A DNA stretch of 64,000 nt. It comes from Phymorhynchus buccinoides (lineage: Eukaryota > Mollusca > Gastropoda > Neogastropoda > Raphitomidae). A program made the position numbers and the translations under genes. Numbering within the stretch: the first letter of the stretch is position 1; every line of letters starts with the position of its first letter. The DNA lies in NCBI GenBank assembly GCA_017654935.2, contig CM065680.1:32720288-32784287 (forward strand), written 5' to 3'. The notes beneath the pieces were generated by a model. That model saw only the letters and a program-made list of their open reading frames with translations, ran no database searches and had not been told where the DNA came from. Of the stretch, positions 11,572 through 22,370 are shown in pieces.

Positions 11572-12850
11572 AGCTACATTTGTATGTTGGTTAATGTGTG
11601 TTGTGATGTGTGTGACCATATGCATCAGTGCCCTGTTCACTGTTACGTCTCTTTCACCGAGTGTCTACCGAATAGTAGCGCCCGATTACACTAGAAAATG
11701 GTCCAGATGTGTGTATTTTTCGTTGGGAGGCTATGAATCTGGGGTGTTTTTGTGCACCCTCTGCATCTATGTGCCACGCTGTCTCCTGTGTACGGGATTG
11801 GTTATCCTCTCCTGTTCACTGGGTGTCCCCCTAGATATATGACTCCCGAATAATATTTCCTCTCTGAAAAAGTTCGATGCGAGTTTCGGTTGGGGATGTT
11901 AGGAATGGTGGTTGAGTGACTTCACTGGCATCAGTGCCGTCCTGTCTGTGTCCTGTACCTATTCCTTCAACTGACACGTGTCCCCCAGATAGACCGCCCT
12001 AAAACTATCCACAGAAAAAGGTCGATGGTGAGTTTGTCTGTTGTGGTTTAGGTCATATATGTGGGGTTGAGTGAGACCGTTGCGGTCTGTGGCACTGTTC
12101 TGTACCTCCTCCTCTCAGTCCTACCAGTGTGTATACCTGACTCTACCGGTTATCATTGAATTGGACTCTCAGTGTGTCATATTAATTGTGTGGTGCATAT
12201 ATTTGGGTTTGTGGTGAATCATATATCATATTTCACAAATATGCTTTGAGGTAATTTCTAAACTCTCTTCCTAAACATCATCCTAAATTGGGCAAAGAAC
12301 TACTTGCTGCACATTTTTCAGCATGATGTTGAAAGAATTAATAAGATTAACATCATGAATCTTGGAAAGGTTATTGGCTGTTTGCACTGTGTGCCTCCCA
12401 TGCATTTTGTGAATCCAGTATTGTTTTGCACATCCATCGTTTGTCATTTACAACATATGTTCCCAATATTTGTCGTCTACTTGTGACCGACGAGGATCGT
12501 AAAACCCATTTCGTTCACCTACTTCTTGATCAGTTGTTAGATGTGCATGCTCACATACACCTACAATGGCATTATACCATATACAAGCGGTACACGCTGT
12601 GTGCTATGAACATGACATAACTGTTGTAAAAGTGTGATAAACGATTGCATTTCAGCTACTAGTGATTTTTTTTTTCATATCTTCTCTCTACTCCCGTACA
12701 TTCTTATAGGTGGGTCTGGATTTGGTTGTGGTTGGTTACCATTGCTGTAGTATCGCGTTTCATTGTTGTGTGAGTTCTTTTATTGTTGGTGATCATTATA
12801 TGTGCATATTTTTGTGGTGATTTGTGCAGGTATGTTCGACTGATTTATAG

Positions 12851-12919
12851 CAACCTGACGTGAACCAGTGCTTTTTCATGGCGTTTTGCAGCATCGGAGT
12901 GCCAATGGATGACGCAATG
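12851..12919 (+). CDS. ARMC8: Candidate ARMC8 exon (weak)
   Basis: One frame after 'gatttatag' reads FFMAFCSIGVPMDDAM, which parallels the ARMC8 word A-F-K-L-Y-A-S-L-G-A-N-D-E-D-I. A TAG follows at once and no clean donor is seen. It falls in the right place between the 11.5 and 14.3 kb exons. A simple G-rich and T-rich stretch follows at 12980-13025. Confidence 0.3.
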
Positions 12920-13917
12920 TAGTGTGTATCATATTGTCATCTGTTTCCTCTTTGCCTGGGTTTCTTTGTGTGTTTGTACTTTTTTTTTCTTTTTCTAGGG
13001 GGTGGTGGGGTGGGGGTGGGGGGCTTCTTTTAGATTGCTTAAAGCGGCGGGGTTTCATCATTAGACCTGCGTGTAAGTTTCCGTGGTAGCGGAAACCTCA
13101 TTAAGTAACACGTATCAACTAATCGAATATAGAGAAGGTACAAAATGGTACGATTATGGTGGAAATTAGCGGACATGTTGCGCAAATCTGTTTCCCTTCT
13201 TTGCTTTTAGTTATTTTACGATTGCCGCATGGGTTCCTGCATCAGAATCTTCTAGTAGCATTTACGTTCTCATACCTTCCCCCTTTTTCTTTGTATTAGT
13301 CTTGTTCTTGAATCAATACATATATTGCCATAATTTTGTGTGATTAATGATTTTTTTCACACATACTGGGGGTCTACTTGTGAAATGTTACTATGACATC
13401 ATTCTCTATATTACATATTTTTAGAACCTGAACCACAACGACCAAACCTTAGTAGAACTAGTACAGGCTTTTTTTTTTTACCCATGCTCAGGTTTTGTAC
13501 TGACACTCCTGTGAATTTTTTTGGTAGGATACTCTATATAATTTTAATGCACAGGATATGTCGAACAACTGCTGCATGAAGTGGTATCATTGGTCAGATC
13601 ATTGCCTTTATTCCACACAGGCAAATGGGGAATTTGTTTGTGATTGTGTGCATTATTGTGGACCGAACTAGATGTTAGATATTTGTGGAAAATAATAATT
13701 GGCACTTATACACGTCTCCTCCGCCAACATATCTAGTAAAATTCTATTCCATTTGGCGCTTTATCCATCTAGAAATACTGAACTACACAAACATTCCCAT
13801 TTATACATGCACACACACGACAACCACACACACACCACACACACACATCTACACCTGATCACTATATACTATAAAATCAGAACTCTGGATAATAGCAAGT
13901 GTTCAGCCTGTGTATAG

Positions 13918-14287
13918 TTTTGTAAAAATACGATACATGCTGTTGAGCTTGTTTGTTGTCCAGCATATTCATAGCCATCGCACAACCTGTGCCCAGGCCT
14001 ATGGTTGGAGGCGGCATGGCGAGCCCAGTGATACACCAGGGCGCAAGAGGCAGATAATACAGTGGCGCTTTTGTAACATTTTTAGTCTATAACAATTACT
14101 GTGATACGCATGCTGTGGTCCCTTGTCTGCTACAGGATCATTAGTGACTCGCCAACACTTCCTGGCCGCCAGGCCATGGTGGAGGGCATGGGCATTCCAG
14201 CAGGACCTTACAGGGCCTGGATAATGCAGGTGTGCTTATGTTACATTTTGTAAAATATGATACATTGGCTGTGGCTTGTTTGCACAG
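13918..14287 (+). repeat. Two extra tandem copies of the 14288 exon start with its splice acceptor
   Basis: A unit of about 155 bp occurs three times, at roughly 13918-14065, 14070-14238 and 14240-14375. Each has 'ttttgtaa...gata', then a pyrimidine-AG acceptor, then an exon-like part with 'gccatggtggagggcatgg' and 'accaggg'. Only the third copy continues into the rest of the ARMC8 exon. The copies are heavily altered by indels. Confidence 0.7.
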
Positions 14288-14498
14288 ATCATTGAGCTGA
14301 CTTCCGACATACCTGCCCCATAGGGCCATGGTGGAGGGCATGGCGACCCAGGACTATCAGGGTGCAAGGCATGGTCGGCTCTGCCGCTGCTCCTTGCTCT
14401 AGCCTCTGCCACTCCGTCCGTTTGCAGCTAATTGATGGCCACCGCTCTCTGCGGGGACAGTCAAAGGTGTTGGCTGGGAGCAACTAGCATTCGTCAAG
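14288..14498 (+). CDS. ARMC8: ARMC8 exon with several frame breaks
   Basis: Acceptor 'gtttgcacag' and donor 'gtactg'. The first codons read IIE, as at this point of ARMC8. After frame corrections it gives MVEGMA, then GSAAAPCSSLCHSVRLQL, then GWEQLAFVK. These track the conserved words V-R-L-A-A-V-R-C-L-H-S-L-S-R-S-V and V-W-K-P-L-M-K-V-L. The next exon continues with LMSSPDEG. At least three single-base disruptions are needed in about 210 bp. Either base quality is poor or this copy is decayed. Confidence 0.6.
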
Positions 14499-16016
14499 GT
14501 ACTGTCTGCCATGCTGATGCCGTCGGTTTGTTAGGCTGGTTTTGTTTGTGCTTTTTATGGCGTCGTGTGTGTGTTCCGTGTGATTGTTGTGTGACGTTGA
14601 TGTTGTTTTTTTGTGTGCATTGCATTGTATGTGTGCTTGTCTGTTTGTGTTTTTTCACCACTCGGGTGCATGTATGTCATCTGTGGGTGGAGTGTGGCGG
14701 GGTGTTGCATTTCAGGTCCAGGACCTTGTACCCTGAACGGTAGGTGATACATGTGTGTGGGCACATACTTCCTCATTGAGGTCAAGGTAATGATGATGCA
14801 GATTATTGGTTTAGGTTGCCAGTGTGGACGTGGTATGGGTGATGAGTGTGTATGGCTCCGTTGGGTGCTGTGTTGTGAAAGTCAAAATGTATTCCGTTCA
14901 GACTGGCACATCGAATAAGCATTTACATTATCGTCTTTTTTTACATCATCAGTGGCATATCCCATAACAAAACATCAAAGTGCAAAATGTAATGTTGTGT
15001 TTATGTGTCGCGCGTGAGATGCGTGTCAATTGTGTTCAACAGTATACGTATTTCTGCTTGTGTGTTTCGCTGTGTGCTAAAAAACTTTCATACTTCATCT
15101 TATGTTGACCCTCAACTCTCATCTTACAGAGTAAATATCATAATGTTGAATTTTTTTTTATGTGAAAACAATTAAAAAAGACAATTTGCTCAACATTCTG
15201 TTCATCAGGAAATCTACTACTTCTTGTATGGGCCTTGAAAGTCATGTGTTAAGCATAGTGCTGAGACTTTGCTCCGTTGTAATAAAAAAAATTCTGTCAT
15301 CTATAAATAAATAAAATGTTGGTGTTGTTTTTTTTTCTTCCATTTGTGGCTGTGTGGGGTTGAACAGTTCTAAGAAGCAGCTTTAAAATGGTCTGGAATC
15401 TGTTTGAATATACAGAAAGTTGCCTGGTCACTTATCTTCAAATATTATACCGTAGCATAAACACCAAAGTTAGATATACAACCAAAGACGACGTATTGTA
15501 ACATGCAATCCTGTTCACAAGTATGTATTTAGATCTCCACTGTTGTGTATTTATTTAACTATCATTATTATTGGTTAGGTTCTGGTAGGGACAGGCTTCA
15601 GCCTTCAAGCTCTCGTGCGGCTTATAATAGAATAACGTCCCATCCAGTTTTGAAATTCATGTGCGTACAGGTTTTGCTTATTGCATGCGGTCAAAAATAT
15701 GATTTAAAATCAATCGTCAAATTCAAAAAAATATTTGAACTAAATTTTATGTGAGATACTGTCCAGGAGTTTTTTTAATTGGTTAGTAGATTGTGCTCTT
15801 TTTATTGAGTGTAAAATCCATAGAAAGTTTCAATCACTTCAGTGTATTTAAACTTAATTATATAGTTTTCTGTGCAGTCGAGGTGGTCAGAAAGCTCTGT
15901 TCTTGTGCTATAAAGAATCATTATATTGTCAATGCCACTGAATCAATACAATGTGTATGTTTCCATGATTTCGTTGTTTTAAGACTTTATGATATACTAT
16001 ATAGTATTCTGTGCAG
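14499..16016. other. ARMC8 intron with a partial duplicate of the next exon start
   Basis: No independent gene. At 15793-15900 a stretch resembles the 3' end of this intron plus the start of the 16017 exon. An 'atatagttttctgtgcag' acceptor word ends at 15878, and 'atatagtattctgtgcag' ends at 16016. It is followed by sequence like the exon's 'ggtagtaagagctgcctctg'. It seems to be one worn extra copy of an exon edge. Confidence 0.5.
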
Positions 16017-16103
16017 CTGATGTCGTCACCGGATGAAGGGGTAGTAAGAGCTGCCTCTGCGGCTGTCTGCAACATGCTTCTGGACTTTTCGCCTTGCAGA
16101 GAG
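16017..16103 (+). CDS. ARMC8: ARMC8 exon, 29 codons
   Basis: Acceptor 'ttctgtgcag', donor 'gttaga', and 87 bp open in phase 0. It reads LMSSPDEGVV at the start and VCNMLLDFSPCRE at the end. The words PDE, CNLLLEFSP and KE are conserved in ARMC8 across animals. This is the cleanest exon in the first 20 kb and anchors the gene identification. Confidence 0.85.
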
Positions 16104-17529
16104 GTTAGATGTTATGCATGATATACTTCCCATAATGTAATGTTATTATTGGACACTTATGGTTGTGAATAGTTTCTGAGTTGTAATGTATAATATCGTC
16201 GGTGAAATTTAAAAAATCTTGTATCTTCTTCACTTTTTGGTAGTTTTGCAAGTTCTTATCGGCTTTGCCCCTCATTATTCTAAAAAGAAATGGTTTGCTA
16301 AGTCGCTGGGGACTGTTTGTATTCCTGTTGTTTCAAGCTTACCTGGCTGGTTCGATTGCCCGATCCTGCCATTGTTTTGCTATGGGTTTTGACCGGAATA
16401 ACGTCGATGCGTAATTAAGACTCCTTTTAATTATTTCACACAAGTGCTCTCTCCCCTATTTTCTTCAAAAATCGTGTCTCTTATTGTACAGTATTAGTCT
16501 TTGCTGTGTGGATAAGAGATTCATTGGGTTTCTGAGAATTTTGCAGTGTACTGATTTTTAGTGTTCTGTTCTTGTCTCTATCAAAGGCTTATTGCCTCTA
16601 GTTTACCTTTCAGGTTGGTTGAAGCAAGCTGAAAAACTTGTGGCATGCATCGTGCTGCCTATGGTGTATTAGGTACTTTATTATGTCACATAGGGGGTCT
16701 CTGTGAAATTCGATGCGTTGACAGTTCTCATCTGGAGAGAATACGTCGCAGCCAGAAGTCGAACAGGACCACCCACTTTTTTTTTTGTGCATTTGTGCGT
16801 ATTTTTTGTGTGTACTGATTGAAGGAACGGACAGGGGTGTGGTGTGTCAATTTTGGTGATAATATACATCCTGACTCAAATGAACTAACTTTTTTTTCCG
16901 TTGTTGCACTCTTCTCTGGGTTTAAATGCTGAAATCTATGAGCCAAAACCTTCACTCTAGCCACCCACTCCCTCACCTGAATCAGCATTACGTTGAGGGA
17001 ATGTAGGCTAATCCGTTTTCAACTGGAATTCTGTCGTATTCTCAAACCGCATATGTGTCCTTTGGGTGTCATTTACCGAAGAATGCGAAAATTTCATTAG
17101 TTCCCGTTAACATATTTTTATTGTGACTATCGTGAGGACGATGTAATTTTTTTTCCAGGCTGGACCCCTGACGCTGTATCTTATATTGATCCTATCATAA
17201 TATGGTGAGAAACCTATTATAGCCAAATGAGAATGTGGTGGTAAATTTTGTGGGCTAGCACCTATGTCTTAGAGTGCCAGCCACACGTGCATCTAAAATA
17301 TGGCACGACTGTACTATGTCGATTCTGATCATACGTGTATCTCGAGGTCCGCATAAATCACAAGTTCGCAAACGTTTTCAAACTAGCCCGTACAATCCTT
17401 TAGTGGCCTCTTTACAGTGTCTGTAAAATACGCTGGCTTTATCTTTGCTTTTAAACACTTTTTCTCGCGAGGCTAACAGAAATATGAATTAGAATAACCC
17501 ATGATTGAATTGTTGCTTTTGAATTCGAG

Positions 17530-17641
17530 GGCCCTGTTGAACTGACGGAGCGGAGCTCTGCCAGGCTTGTGGAGCTAGGCTCAATATGCAGAGACACAAA
17601 CCAGACCTACCTCGGTGACATGCGAGTGTGGGGGATGATTG
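17530..17641 (+). CDS. ARMC8: ARMC8 exon, junction phase off by one
   Basis: Acceptor 'ttttgaattcgag' and donor 'gtgaat'. The frame reads GPVELTERSSARL, then VELGSICRDTNQTYLGDM, then RVWGMI. This corresponds to the ARMC8 stretch around G-A-V-E-L-L-C-G-L-T-Q and G-I-W-A-L-M-N. The downstream exon at 20051 needs two carried bases, while this exon ends with one. A one-base error, perhaps in the run of five G bases, would explain it. Confidence 0.65.
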
Positions 17642-18344
17642 GTGAATGTTGTTTGCCTTTTTCTTCAGGCATGTGGTTAGAATCCTTCAAATCGCTGAAA
17701 ACCGCGGAAAATCCAGGCGAGAACAGTTTTGATAAAACAATAAATAAGATAAAACATCAATGCTATTTTCTTTGAAAATCACTTTGCCCCCACTACCATG
17801 CCTGTTTGTTGGTGTACAGCAATTATAGTTGCACCTATATTGTCTTTCATATGTACAGTTGGAGGTGGGTTGTTGTTTTAATGGGACCGCCCAAGGCCCC
17901 AGCGCCCAGGGCCCCAGTGAGGTATAGGGCCAGATCCCCAGTTGGATGATTCAGGGGGGGTAACGCAAGAAAGAGAGATAACAAGACAGACACTTGTTTA
18001 AATATTATGGATAAGACAGACAGATTTTTGTCCTAATATAGTGCTCTTGTATTTTGCCTATAGTCTAAATTGATTACATTGCCTTTGAATCAACAATAAT
18101 GGCATCGCACCATGTCGTTTTTCAGAGTTCCCGAGAGATGACTTCCATGGATAAGATCAACCAAGTTCAAAAATGCCCTCCTAAATGGCTTGTGGAGTTT
18201 TTTTAATTTTTATGAATCTTTAATATAAACTTAAGTTCAGTTTTTTCTAGTAAAATGGTGAAAATAAACTGAAACACTGTGTGTAAACTTGCAAAGAGTT
18301 GCCTCTTAGTCCCATGTGCTAGGCAGTTCGTGGTTGTCGATCTA

Positions 18345-19765
18345 TGCCCATTAAATAGCTGTCAGTGTAGTTGTCTGTCTATTGCCATTAGAGTCGTTTG
18401 ACATGTTGTTGTTTGTCAATCTATATAGTCCTACTCTAACGTGCCAGTGTTGTTGTCAATCTATGCTCTTGCATAACAGTAGTCAGTTGTGTTGTCAATC
18501 TATACCCATAATGTGCATCGCTGTTGGTGTCATATCAATCTATACCCCATAACGTGTGGCAGTTGTGTTTGTCGTATCTATACCCATGATGTATGAGTAG
18601 TGGTGTGTCAATCTTACTGCCATAATGTGGCAGTGTGTTGTCGATCTATACCATAATGTGGCAGTGTCATGTCAATCTATACTCATAGCGTGGCAGTGCG
18701 GGTTTGCTCGCTCTATAACCATTATTGTAGCAGTGTGTTTGTCAATCTATTGTCCATAATATGTGGCCTATCTGTTGTTTTGTCAATTCTATTACCCATT
18801 ACAGCGTAGGGCAGTGTGTTGGTCAATCTGATTACCATATTTGTATTATACGTTTGGTGCCTGTGTTGTTTGTCACAGTCTATTAACCTAACGTCTGGCA
18901 GTGTGTTTTCAATCTATGCCTCATAGCGTGTGGCCCAATTTGTCGGTCCTCTTCTTGCCTAACATCGCAGTAGTGTTTGTCAATCCTATTGGCCATGACC
19001 ATCGGTGCATGTGTGTGTTTGTGTCGTCTAATACCTATAATGTCTGCAGTGGTGTTGTCAATACCTACCTACCCCTATATTGTTGGCAATGTGTTGTCAA
19101 CCCTAGTACCATAACGTTGGCAAGTGTTGTTTGTCAATCTCATGCCCTATGTAATGTCTGGCATATATGGTAGTTGTCACGTCTATTACTGCCATGAAAC
19201 GTTGCAGTGTGGTCTTCATAATCTATATCCCCATATGTGGCATCAGATGTGGCAATGTGTTTCAACTGATACCCTGATAAATCGTGGTCAGTGTGTTGTC
19301 AACATCTTATGCCCATGATAATTTGCATTTTTGGTGTGTTTTTCAACATTAGTGCCCCATCAATGTGTTGCAGTGTGTTTGCGTCAACGTGCTCTACTGC
19401 CCATTGATGTGGCATGTGTGTTGTTTCAATATATTACCCACTAATGTGGCCGTGTGTGTTGTCAATCGACCACACAGTACGAGTCGTTCAAGTTGTGTGT
19501 TGTCATCAACCCATAATTTGGCAGTGTGTTGCTCAACCATACCCATGGTGTGGCAGTGCTGATTGTCAATCTATACGCCATAAATGTGGTTCAGTGTGTT
19601 GTCAATCACTATTGACCCATTTGATATGTGGCACTGTCGTGTTGTCATTCTATAGCCATAATAGTGGACAATGTGTTGTTCGTCTATGCCCCCATAAACT
19701 GGCAGTGTGTGTTTGTCGATCTGTACCCATATGTTAGCAGTGTGTTTGTGTGTCAAGGGACAGTT
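18345..19765 (+). repeat. Degenerate 32-bp minisatellite
   Basis: About 40 units with the words 'gtgttgtcaatctat', 'acccataatgt' and 'ggcagt'. Every unit differs by small insertions and deletions, so the true unit and copy number are uncertain. No splice-site word is evident in the unit, unlike the 68-bp array. The short open frames across it are compositional. Confidence 0.85.
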
Positions 19766-19831
19766 GTTTTGTTTAATGACTATGTACATCTTCCCCCGCG
19801 GAAGACGGAGTGTGCCTCGCTCATAGTTGTC

Positions 19832-19990
19832 GGCAGGGTATATCAAAAATACGTGGTCTCCACGCGTATTGTTCTCATCCCTAGCTGGTAAAGTTTTTTT
19901 GTACCATAGTGTTCTATAGTGCTGCTAGCTCAGCTGTTTGGTGATGATCCCATAGCGTCTTTTCAGCTCCAGTAAGCCAACTAAACGAAC
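19832..19990 (+). repeat. Dispersed repeat, second copy in the palindrome spacer
   Basis: The words 'cgtattgttctcatcccta', 'ctggt' and 'agtgttc' and a later 'agtcttt/cgtctttt' word followed by 'caacaac' occur in this order here and at about 34850-34945. The family is unknown. Confidence 0.55.
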
Positions 19991-20050
19991 AGCAACAACA
20001 CTTCATATACATGTTATCAATGTGTGTTTGGGACATAGACACCGCGATAG

Positions 20051-20210
20051 GAACACCCTGGCCTTCAACGCTGGTTCGATACAGGCGATCAAGCAGCAGA
20101 TCGTGGAGGTGGTGAGCCCCGACCTGCTGTACGCTGTGCTGTCGGAGAACAACGTGGAGATTGTGGTTCGAGCCCTGGGGCTGCTGCGAAACCTCTTCAC
20201 CAAGTCCAGC
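20051..20210 (+). CDS. ARMC8: ARMC8 exon, intact
   Basis: Donor 'gtgagt' and acceptor 'gcgatag'. The frame is open and GC-rich. It includes NTLAFNAGSIQAIKQQI, VSPDLLYAVLSENN and RALGLLRNLFTKSS. The word L-G-L-L-R-N-L-L and the run of alternating hydrophobic helices are typical of the ARMC8 C-terminal armadillo repeats. An alternative acceptor 12 bp upstream would add four residues in the same phase. The next exon begins HIDS, which fits the family word R-P-H-I-D. Confidence 0.85.
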
Positions 20211-22235
20211 GTGAGTGCCTGCATCGTTTGTATTGGACCACATTTTGCAAGACTACAAGGCGATATTTTTTTGGCCCCAGACTGATACTCCTGTGCCTAA
20301 TAATATGACTAACAATGTGTAACATATCACCTCAAAAGGGACATTAAGTCGCAGGGCTATTTTCTCACAACAAGCTTGACAAATTTCAAAAAATCTTCAT
20401 TTTTCTGGTGTGTTTCATTGTCATAGAGTTACAGTGGGTATTTTGGATTATAGTCCTTATAGTGTGTATCTAAGTTCAGAGTCCCATGCTGTTTTTTGTT
20501 TCTGTAATAGATTAAGTGGGCAACACGAATTCTTTGTGCAGTTTTCCATGTTTTGTGGCTTGTGTGACAGTGGCAAACTTTGTAGTATCTCTCCTTGGTT
20601 ACTCTTCGTTTATCGATTTATAATGTATTTTATTTGTAGTTTATTGTTACTTATAAATAGTACCTGCCGAAGATGTATTACAGCAATTCATGGTCCTTCT
20701 CTCTTTTTTTTTTTTTTTCTCTGTGTGTGTTTTTCTTCTGTGTCTGTCTCCTCTCTTTTTTTTTCATCTGTCGTGTCTGTCTCTTTGTCTGTCTCTTTGT
20801 CTGTCTGTCTTTCTCTCCCTCTCTCTATCCAGACAGAAAGTCAATGTTCATCTTTTCGGTAATACAACGTTTCTCGTTTTTGTTTGTTTATATTCTCTGA
20901 ACATTTCTTGTCCAGTAATTTGAAGAATTGTCCTTGAAGATATAGGGTTCTTTTCTGAGTTCGTTTTGATCCGTCTTTTGTTGTTGATGATTGAAACAAT
21001 CTATAATAAGGTCCTTAATGTCCTCTCTTTTCTAACATCGAGTTTCTTTCGTTGAAAAAAAGATGCATTTTCTTAATTTTATAGATATAAGCCTTTAAGG
21101 TTCCTGTACATGTAGATATCCCTTGCATTATAATATTTTTTTTGTGGCTTGTCCCATCTTATGGTCCTTACAGTGCATTGCTCCCATGCCAGTCTCATTT
21201 CTCTATTTCTGAATTTCTCCTAATTCTGCTAGCCACACTCTCCGTGCACATGTCTGGTTCGCTAGAACCTTTGCATTATAATGGCTTCAATCAGTTGTTG
21301 CCAGCTTTTTTCGGTGATCACATATTTATATCGATAACAAGCCTTTAACAAAACTACTGTCTAAATTTTATTTCTATATGTGTTCTTTTTAATGAATGTA
21401 CTTAACTTTGGAAGCGTGGAACCGTTATGTCATGGACCTAAATCGGATGCCATAAAATACCCAGTTTTGCTCATAAAGTTCTTTGGTTTTTTGTTTTTGT
21501 TTTAATGGAAAAAACAATTTTCTCCTTTTTTTGCCTTCCAATGATTTATTTATCATATGCTCTACATCTTTATGTTAATCATATAATTACACACCAGAAC
21601 CTAATAGTTTTTTTTAAATAACAACAACCACAGTTTGCCTCATAAGTTGTTTGGATTTTTTGTGTTTTGTTTTTTTGTTTTAATAGAAAATCATCTTTCC
21701 TCACAATGATTTATTACATAGCTTACATTCTTTATGTTAACCATAAAACGTGAACCTAATATAAAAAAAAACCCACCAGTTTGCTCATAAGTTGTTGGAT
21801 TTTTGTTTGTTTTTGTTTTTAAATGGAAAAACATCTTTCCTCCCAATGATTTATTACAGTAGTCGCTACATCGTTACTGTTAACATAAAACAGGACTCTT
21901 CCTGATATTGCAGTTATACATTCCTAGTGATCATACTGTGTATCATTTTGTGTACATTTATATCATGTTCCAATGTATATCCCCGTTCTTCCGATGTCCG
22001 GGTAGGACGGCCGTTTAAACACTTTTTTCAGCTTCCGCCCCTCACTGTGATCTTTGTACCAGGAGATAGAGGATAATCTAGTGTGCATCACCATCACACA
22101 CTCACACACACACACCATTGTCTGTTTTTACAATTTGTTTGTTTGTGTCACAACTGATTTGGGTGTTTTGTTGTTTTTTTGTTGTTTTGAAGATATCTGA
22201 ACTGGTACAAGTGATAATTGTTGTTTTCTTTACAG
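20211..22235. other. ARMC8 intron: T- and CT-rich tract and a three-copy tandem repeat
   Basis: A pyrimidine tract with T runs and CTGTCT repeats lies at about 20697-20830. A tandem repeat of about 145 bp lies at 21463-21905. A CACACA stretch lies at 22084-22112. A fragment near 20235-20310 resembles the TA-flanked MITE at 23607-23770. No exon was seen. Confidence 0.6.
21463..21905 (+). repeat. Three-copy tandem repeat of about 145 bp
   Basis: Units start near 21463, 21632 and 21777. Each has 'gtttgctcataagtt', a T/GTTT-rich part, 'catctttcctc' or a variant, 'aatgatttatta' and a 'atgttaac' word. Copies differ by small indels. Confidence 0.75.
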
Positions 22236-22370
22236 CATACATGTCGTGACAAGATGATGAATGTCTTCTTTGCGGGAGAATATCGCTCTGCATTATCGCG
22301 TATTTGCTTCTGTGGTTCATTGCTCAGTCGCCACAGCATCTCTGCAGATGTCCCTAAACGAATTAATCGG
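22236..22370 (+). CDS. ARMC8: ARMC8 exon, left copy, inflated and diverged
   Basis: Acceptor 'tttctttacag' and donor 'gtatgt' are present. The exon is 135 bp, against 99 bp for its partner in the right arm. It is open but reads poorly as ARMC8. The partner reads HIDSMIMFLGKNALQAI and ends SADVKER, a clear family match. Aligning the two shows many single-base insertions here. I think the left exon is mis-sequenced; a decayed copy is the other option. Confidence 0.55.

Larger units (their letters stand above)
17642..20050. other. ARMC8 intron holding a 32-bp array and a dispersed repeat
   Basis: Most of this intron is the 32-bp array described separately. Before it lie G/C-rich words near 17890-17960 and plain AT-rich sequence. 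After it, 19832-19990 matches sequence near 34830-34950. Confidence 0.6.

Noticed and set aside
12316..12369. Possible exon between 'catttttcag' and 'gttatt' reading HDVERINKINIMNLGK
   Set aside because: Good acceptor but no convincing match to ARMC8 and a weak donor.
20673..20923. Overlapping frames in a CT/T-rich tract
   Set aside because: Compositional; three frames of the same low-complexity pyrimidine run.
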